Part shown: in pieces, positions 35,308-44,500 of the stretch | Numbering within the stretch: the first letter of the stretch is position 1 | How the letters are laid out: every line of letters begins with the position of its first letter | Assembly (NCBI GenBank): GCA_040386075.1 | Contig: JAZKGE010000004.1 | Span: forward strand, 5,054 to 69,053 | Direction of reading: 5' to 3' | DNA length: 64,000 nucleotides | DNA from: UBA4416 sp040386075 | GTDB lineage: Bacteria > Bacteroidota > Bacteroidia > B-17B0 > Aurantibacillaceae | Made by a program: the position numbers and the translations under genes | Notes under the pieces: generated by a model | Seen by the model: only the letters and a program-made list of their open reading frames with translations | What the model was told of the DNA's origin: nothing | The model's database searches: none

Positions 35308-35591
35308 TTTTTTAGTTTTTAGTGACCATTTTTATAAATTTATGGCAGAAAAAAACTTGAAAAAACTACAAAGATTTTACAGAAATCAGATACGCAAAAA
35401 GTCATTCTGATTTTAAGTGAGTGAAAAACCATTTAGAAGAAGTGAGTAACGATTTAGTTAAAGTAAGTTGTTTTAAATTGTTTAATGCACAACACTGAAA
35501 GTATTTTGGTTTTTACAATTAAAATGATGTTTTCATAAAAACAAAAGCCACTTCTTTTTAGAAGTGGCTCATATTAGAAATGAATAAATAA
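35308..35591. other. Intergenic spacer upstream of the 130-residue gene
   Basis: In these 284 bp the only feature seen is the terminator at 35546-35569. A TAAATTTA near 35336-35345 is one base off the -7 consensus and lacks a -33 partner. No small gene or RNA was recognised. Confidence 0.4.
35546..35569 (-). terminator. Terminator after giant protein 2
   Basis: A perfect 10-bp stem (AGCCACTTCT / AGAAGTGGCT) with a 4-base loop is followed by T on the minus strand, 22 bp past the stop at 35592. Confidence 0.8.
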
Positions 35592-38500
35592 TTATCTGAA
35601 CAAGGTCACGGTTCCTTGCTTCTCAATTGTTTTATCATCAAAACTTGTTGCTTTTACAAAATAAAAATAGGTTCCTTCAGGAACTTTTTCGCCATTTGGA
35701 GCCATTCCATCCCAGGCAGCTTTTGGTTCAGTGGAATCATGTAGTTTTTGCCCCCATCTATTAAATATTTGAAGAGAAATCTCTTTAAATCCAATAGATT
35801 TAATGATAAATACATCATTCGTACCGTCTTCATTTGGAGTAAATACATTTGGAATTTCTAATAGATTATCGTCTACAGCTTTTATCACAAAAGTTACGGT
35901 GTCTGAGCATAAACCAGAAGAAGCTATCAACGTTACAGTGTAATTTCCATTTGGATAAGACGCTGATGTATGTTCACTGTTTGAAGTAACACCATTACCC
36001 AGATCCCAGCTATAAGCAGTAGCATTTGTACTTTGATTTGTAAAGTTAACATTCAGAGGCGTAAATCCTGATGGGGGGTCAGCTGTAAAGGCTGCTGTAA
36101 CATTGCTTGGCGCCAAACCAACCACAGTGGTAGAAGTAGCTATACAGCCATTCACAGGATCTGTTACGGTTAATGTATATATACCGGCTTCATTCACAAC
36201 CGGTGTTTGGCTGTTTGAACCAGATATGATACTTCCTGCAGATGGCCCTGCCCAGCTGTATGTCACGTTATTAGTTGATGTAGTACTTCCGGTTAAACCA
36301 ACCGATAACATACCACATGGAATTAACGTGTTAGGTCCTGCATTTGCAGTTGGTGGGTTGCTGCTGCCTGAAATAACTACTGTTTGTGAAAAAGAACATC
36401 CGTTTATCGTATCAATAATATTAGCCGTATAGGTTCCTGAAGTCGTTACTATAAGTGGATTTATTCCTGTTCCTGATGGTGTTTGCCAGGTTGTAACAAA
36501 TGAAGGAGTACCGATTGCACTTAACGTGATACTTGGATTAGCACAACTTAATACACTACCTGATGATGTAACCGTTAATGTTGGTGGCGTTGTGTTTTGT
36601 GAAACAAAAACACTTGTGGTATTTGAGCAACCGGTTACTGCATTTGTATATGCAACAGAGTAAGTTCCAGAAACGTTAGCGTCAACGGTCGATCCTGTAG
36701 TTGATCCAATAATGCCAGGCCCAGACCATGTATAGGTCAATCCTGTTGATGGTGAAGAAATGGATGTGATTGTTACAGAACTTATATTACAGGTAATTGA
36801 TGAACTAGGTGTTAATGTCATGGATGGTACATTAATGTCCTGGGTAATAACTACAACAGCATTATTATTAACACAGCCGGTAACTGTATTTGTGATACTG
36901 GCTGTGTAATTTCCAAGTGCATCAAACGTTGGTGTTTGCGTAGTTCCACCGGCACTTGGAGCTGGCGTCCATGAGTAAGTAACATTAGGGTCAGTAGTAC
37001 TTAAGGTTACTGTTATCGAAGAAACCAAACAGGTTAATGTATCAGCCATTGATGATAATGTAAACGTTGGGATAGTTGTATTTGTAGTTACAGATGCAAC
37101 CTCAACTAACGACACACAACCGTTAGCTGAATTGGTAACAGATACAGAATAATTTCCGCTGCTACTTGCTGAAGGATTGTTAACATTAGTGCTGCTTAGT
37201 GTTCCTCCTGCAGGCACTGTCCATGTATAAACCGAATTAGGATCTGAATCACTTGAAGCTACGATCGAAACAGTTGGAGAACTGCAGGTAATAGTTGCCG
37301 GGTTAGGAGTAATACTTAACGTAGGTACAACAGTATTGGTTGGTACATTCACCGTATATGTTCCTTGACAACCGTTATTGTTATCAGTAATAGTAACTGT
37401 ATAATTTCCTCCAATGTTCACAACCGCATTAGCTGTTGTAGCTCCACTCACAATAGCTCCCGCACCTGCCCATGCATAAGCATAGTTAGTGCCTGTTGGT
37501 GTTGCCGAAAGCGTTGCTGTTGGCGATGTACAGGTTAACGATGTTGAAGGTACGATGTTAGCTGTTACAACTGGAACAGCTACAGGTACAACGATGGTAT
37601 ATAATGACGAACAATTGGTAACCGTATTAGTGATGGTTACACTATAAGTTCCTGGTAATGTTACCGTTGTTACAGAGCCTGTAGTTGAACCTGAAATGCC
37701 TGTTCCTGTCCATGTATAAGTAATGGTAGGATCTGTTGATGTAATACCAATGGTTACAACTGTATTAGTACAGGTAATGGAGTTCGTGAGAGTATTTACC
37801 GTTGCCTGTGGCACATCGGTGCCCGAAAGAACAGCTACCGTAGATTGACTTGTGCATCCTGTATTGATGTCAGTAGCTACTAAAGTAAATGTCCCGGGTG
37901 CACAAGCAGTTGTTGTTAACGTATTTATTGGACCACATACACCACCTAGCCAGGTTATTATTGATACTGTTGGCGATACACTTCCGGCTAATGTTACTGC
38001 GGGTCCGTTACAGGTTATGCTTTGTGTAGTTCCTGCCGAAACAACAGGCGCTGCAAAATCATCAATAACAGTTGCCACAGCGGTATTGGTGCACCCATTA
38101 GATGCTGTTGTAGTTAGTGTATAATTTCCTGTTGTGGTTGCAGAGGCAGTTGCCGAAGTAGTTGTGCCTGTTAACCCAGTCCCCGACCAACTATAGGTGA
38201 CACCTGTTAAAGGCCCTCCAGTTAGGATAACCGTTGTTGTTACACAGGTTATTGTTCCGCCATTTGCCGAAGCTACAGGAGCAACTGTATTTTGAATAAC
38301 GCTTTGCGAACCTGTAGTTATACAACCATTATCTGTATTTGTAACTGTATAGTTAAAAGTTCCACCTTCATTAACTGTAATTGATGTAGTTCCGTTTCCT
38401 GATACAATGCCTGTTCCAGTCCATGTATAAGAAACAGGACTCATCGTTGTAGTTGCAACAACTAAAGCGGTTGTAGTTGTACATGATAAGGAATTTGTTA

Positions 38501-41500
38501 CACTTGAATTCACAGCAGGCGCTAATGTATTCTGAGTAACTGTTTCAGCTCCTGTAGTAGCACAGCCATTGTTTGTATCAGTAACCGTATAATTAAAAGT
38601 ACCTCCCTGGTTTACAGTAATTGAATTAGAAGAAGTTCCTGAAGTAATTCCCGTTCCTGTCCACGTATATGAAACTGGTGTTGTAGTTGTAGAAGCAATT
38701 ACTGTTGCAGTAGTTGAATTACACGATAATGAATTTGAATTGCTGGAAGTGACTACAGGTGCTAATGTGTTTTGCGATACAACTAAATTTCCGTTAGTAG
38801 CGCAGCCGTTAGATGTATTAGTTACGGTATAGTTGAAAATACCTCCCTGGTTCACAGTAATTGAATTAGAAGATGTTCCTGAAGTAATACCAGTTCCCGC
38901 CCAGTTATAACTTACAGGAGTTGTAGTTGTGCTAACCGTTGCATTTACTGTTGTGTTTGTACAGGTCAATGTATTGGTTGTAGTAGTTACAACAGGCGCC
39001 ACTGTATTTTGTGTCACAACTAAATTACCATTAGTGGCACAACCGTTAAATGTATTAGTAACGGTATAGTTAAATGTTCCCGGTTGGTTTACAGAAATTG
39101 TATTGGAAGTTGTACTTCCTGTAATGCCTGTTCCTGTCCATGTATAACTTACAGGTGTTGCAGTTGTGCTCAAACTCGCATTAACTGTTGTATTCGTGCA
39201 GGTTAACGTATTGGTTGTAGAAGTAACTATTGGTGCAACAGTATTTTGAATCACCGACTGCGAACCGTTGGATACACAGCCATTATCTGTATTGGTAACT
39301 GTATAATTAAAAGTGCCGGGTTGATTAACAGTGATAGTTGATGTTCCGTTTCCTGACGTAATTCCTGTTCCTGTCCATGTATAGGAAACAGGTGTTGTAG
39401 TTGTAGTTGCAATTACGCTTGCAGTAGTTGATGTACAGGACAATGAATTGGAAGTGCTTGACGCAACAACAGGGGATAAGGTATTTTGGATCACAGATTG
39501 AGAACCTGTAGTGATGCAGCCATTCGCTATATTGGTTACCGTATAGTTAAATGTGCCGCCCTGATTCACAGAAATAGTTGGTGTACCGTTTCCTGAGGTA
39601 ATTCCTGTGCCGCTCCATGTATAAGTCACAGGAGTAGTAGTGGTTGATGCAACAACCGTTGCAGAAGAAGAAGTACAGGATAGTGAATTTGAATTACTTG
39701 TTGTAACAACTGGCGCTAACGTATTCTGGAACACGGTTAAGGTTCCCGGTGTTGTACAGCCATTACTTGTATTAGTAACAGTATAATTAAATGTTCCAGG
39801 TTGGTTCACAGAGACCGTGTTTGAAGAAGTACTTCCCGTAATGCCTGTACCTGCCCAGGTATAACTTACAGGTGTTGTAGTAGTACTTGCAGTCGCATTC
39901 ACTGTTGTGTTTGTACAGGTTAATGTATTGGTTGTTGATGTTACAACAGGTGCTACTGTGTTTTGAGTCACAGCTATATTGCCCGATGTTTCACAACCAT
40001 TAAATGTATTCGTAACTGTATAATTATATGTTCCCGGTTGATTCACAGAAACAGTATTTGACGTTACGCCACCCGTAATTCCTGTACCTGTCCAAGTATA
40101 ACTTACAGGTGCAGTTGTGGTACTCACAGTTGCATTAACAGTTGTATTTGCGCAGGTTAATGTATTGGTTGTAGACGTAACCACAGGTACAATGGTGTTT
40201 TGAATAACAGATTGAGAACCGCTAGATGTACATCCGTTATCAGTATTAGTTACCGTGTAATTAAGTGCTCCACCCTGGTTAACTGTTATGGTTGGAGTTC
40301 CGTTCCCTGATGTAATGCCTGTTCCTGTCCATGTATAAGACACGGGTGTGGCTGTTGTTGAAGCAATAATGGTAGCCGACGTTGAAGTACAGGATAATGA
40401 ATTTGTATTACTTGATGTTACAACAGGTGATAATGTATTTTGAATAACAGCCTGCGAGCCTGTTGTAGTACAACCATTGCTTGTATTTGTTACAGTATAA
40501 CTAAATGTTCCTCCCTGGTTCACAGAAATAGTTGGCGTCGCATTTCCAGAACTGATTCCTGTTCCGCTCCATGCGTAGGTAACAGGTGTAGTAGTTGTTG
40601 AAGCAATTACGGTTGCAGAGGTAGAAGTACACGATAATGAATTAGAATTACTTGAAGTAACTACAGGTGCTATTGTGTTTTGTGTTACAGAAAGATTGCC
40701 CGTTGTCACACAACCATTACTTGTATTGGTAACAGTATAATCAAAGGTCCCCGGTTGGTTCACAGAGATCGAATTGGATGTTGTACTTCCTGTAATGCCT
40801 GTTCCTGCCCATGTATAACTTACAGGAGTAGCAGTTGTGCTTAGACTTGCATTCACAGTTGTATTTATGCACGTTAAAGTATTTGTTGTAGACGTTACAA
40901 CAGGTGCAACAGTACTTTGTATAACAGTTTGAGACCCTAAGGTCACACAACCGTTACTTGTATTGGTTACCGTGTAATTATATGTTCCGGGCTGATTCAC
41001 GGAAATCGTATTTGAATTTGTGCTCGAAGTAATTCCGGTTCCTGTCCAGGTATAAGTAACAGGTGCAGCTGTAGTTGTAGCAGCCACATCAGCTGTGGAT
41101 ATTAAACAGGTTAAAGAATTAGAAGCACTTGATGCTACAAGGGGTGCTAAAGTAGTTTGAAGCACCGTTTGAGAACCTGTTGTTGAACAACCATTACCCG
41201 GATCTGTTACTGTATAATTGAATGTTCCTCCCTGGCCTATAGCGACGGTTGCCGTAGTATTTCCACTTATAATTCCACTGCCCGACCAGTTATAGATTGC
41301 AGGCGAGGTTGTTGTTGTAATTATCGCAGTAGCGGTAGTAACCGTACATGAGATCGTATTTGAAATGCTTGATGAAGCTACAGGAACAATGGTGTTTTGA
41401 CTTACAGAAAGATTTCCCGTAGTTGCACAACCGTTTGCTGTATTTGTGACTGTATAATTAAATGTTCCCGGCTGGTTAATAGAAACCGAATTAGAAGTTG

Positions 41501-44500
41501 TGCTTCCTGTAATGCCTGTTCCTGTCCACGTATAACTCACAGGAGTGGCTGTTGTACTTACACTGGCCACAACAACAGTGTTTGTGCATGATAAGGAATT
41601 AGTGTTTGATGTTACAACCGGAGCGGTTGTGTTTTGAGTCACAGCTAAATTACCCGAAGTCACACAACCGTTATTAGTATTTGTTACCGTGTAGTTAAAT
41701 GTTCCCGGTTGATTTACTGAAATAGAATTTGTAGTTGTACTGCCTGTAATACCCGATCCTGTCCAAGTGTAACTTACAGGTGTTGCAGTTGTAGTTAAGC
41801 TAGCGTTCACGGTTGTATTTATACAGGTCAATGTATTTGTTGTCGATGTCACAACAGGGGTATTTGTATTTTGAATAACAGAAAGATTTCCCAATGTAAC
41901 ACATCCATTACTTGTATTTGTTACCGTATAATTAAAAGTCCCGGGTTGATTAACCGTAATTGAATTTGAGGTTGTACTTCCTGTTATACCTGTTCCTGTC
42001 CATATGTAACTTACAGGAGTGGCTGTTGTACTTACACTCGCAATTACTGTTGTATTCGTACATGATAATGAATTGCTTGAAGAAGTTACTACGGGTGCTA
42101 AAGTTGTTTGAATAACAGATTGAGAACCTGTTGTTGTACAACCGTTATCGGTATTTGTTACTGTGTAATTAAATACGCCTCCCTGATTAACTGTAATTGT
42201 TGGTGTTCCGTTACCACCGGTAATACCCGTTCCATTCCACATGTAAGTAACAGGTGATGCAGTTGTTGTTGCAATAATAGTCGCAGAAGTGGCAGTACAT
42301 GATAAAGAATTAGAAAGGCTTGGTGTTACAACAGGAGTAGTTGTGTTTTGGCTAACAGAGAGGTTTCCTGATGCAATACAACCGTTATTAGTGTTTGTAA
42401 CAGTATAATCAAATGTTCCTGGTTGATTCACGGAAATTGAGTTGGATGTTGTGCTGCCTGTAATACCCGTTCCTGTCCATGTATATGAAACCGGCGTAGC
42501 TGTTGTACTTAAACTTGCAATTACAGTTGTACTCAAGCACGTTAGTGTATTACTTGTTGATGTTACAACAGGCACTGTCGTATTTTGAGTAACACTTAGG
42601 TTTCCTGATGTCACACAACCATTACTTGTATTTGTGACCGTGTAATTAAAAGTCCCCGGTTGGTTAACAGAAACAGAATTGGAAGTTGTACTTCCTGTAA
42701 TGCCTGTTCCTGTCCATGTATAACTTACAGGAGTTGCTGCGGTGCTTACGCTTGCATTAACCGTCGTGTTAGTACAGGTTAATGTGTTTGTGCTTGATGT
42801 TACAACAGGTGTCAATGTGCTTTGTAAAACTGTTTGTGAACCCATTGTTGAACAGCCCGTGTTTGTATCAGTAACTGTATAATTAAAAGTCCCACCTTGA
42901 CTCACGGTTATGGTTGCTGTTCCGTTTCCGCTTGTAATTCCTGTACCGCTCCAGTTATAACTAACCGGAGTACTTGTTGTGCTTGCAATAATTGTTGCTG
43001 ATGTAGATGTACAAGACAACGAATTTGAATTGCTCGTTGTAACTACAGGGGCTGTTGTATTTTGTGTAACAGAAAGGTTCCCTGAAGTTACACAACCATT
43101 GTTGGTATTGGTTACTGTGTAGTTAAAAGTCCCTGGCTGAGTAACAGTGATGGAATTTGATGTCGTACTTCCTGTAATACCTGTTCCTGTCCACGTATAA
43201 CTCACAGGAGTAGCAGCAGTGCTTACACTTGCATTTACCGTTGTATTTACACAGGTTAGTGTATTGGTGGTTGATGTTACAACAGGTGCAACGGTATTTT
43301 GGGTAACCGCCAAACTTCCCGAAGTAATACAACCCGTACTTGTATTTGTTACTGTGTAATTAAATGTTCCCGGTTGATTAACAGTAATGGAATTCGATGT
43401 TGTACTTCCTGTAATGCCTGTTCCTGTCCATGTATATGAAACCGGACTGGTTATAGTATTCACACTGGCATTTACCGTAGTATTGGTACACGATAATGAG
43501 TTGGTTGTTGATGTTACAGCGGGTGTTGTTGTATTTTGAGTAACAGTTAAGTTTCCGGAAGTTGCACAACCATTGCTTGTATTTGTTACCGTGTAATTAA
43601 AATTTCCCGGTTGGTTCACTGAAATAGAATTGGTAGTTGTACTTCCTGTAATGCCTGTTCCTGTCCATGTATAACTTACAGGAGTTGCTGCGGTGCTTAC
43701 GCTTGCATTAACCGTCGTGTTAGTACAGGTTAATGTGTTTGTGCTTGATGTTACAACAGGTGTCAATGTGCTTTGTAAAACTGTTTGTGAACCCATTGTT
43801 GAACAGCCCGTGTTTGTATCAGTAACTGTATAATTAAAAGTCCCACCTTGACTCACGGTTATGGTTGCTGTTCCGTTTCCGCTTGTAATTCCTGTACCGC
43901 TCCAGTTATAACTAACCGGAGTACTTGTTGTGCTTGCAATAATTGTTGCTGATGTAGATGTACAAGACAACGAATTTGAATTGCTCGTTGTAACTACAGG
44001 GGCTGTTGTATTTTGTGTAACAGAAAGGTTCCCTGAAGTTACACAACCATTGTTGGTATTGGTTACTGTGTAGTTAAAAGTCCCTGGCTGAGTAACAGTG
44101 ATGGAATTTGATGTCGTACTTCCTGTAATACCTGTTCCTGTCCACGTATAACTCACAGGAGTAGCAGCAGTGCTTACACTTGCATTTACCGTTGTATTTA
44201 CACAGGTTAGTGTATTGGTGGTTGATGTTACAACAGGTGCAACGGTATTTTGGGTAACCGCCAAACTTCCCGAAGTAATACAACCCGTACTTGTATTTGT
44301 TACTGTGTAATTAAATGTTCCCGGTTGATTAACAGTAATGGAATTCGATGTTGTACTTCCTGTAATGCCTGTTCCTGTCCATGTATATGAAACCGGACTG
44401 GTTATAGTATTCACACTGGCATTTACCGTAGTATTGGTACACGATAATGAGTTGGTTGTTGAAGTTACAACCGGAGCAAGCGTATTTTGCAGGATCGATT

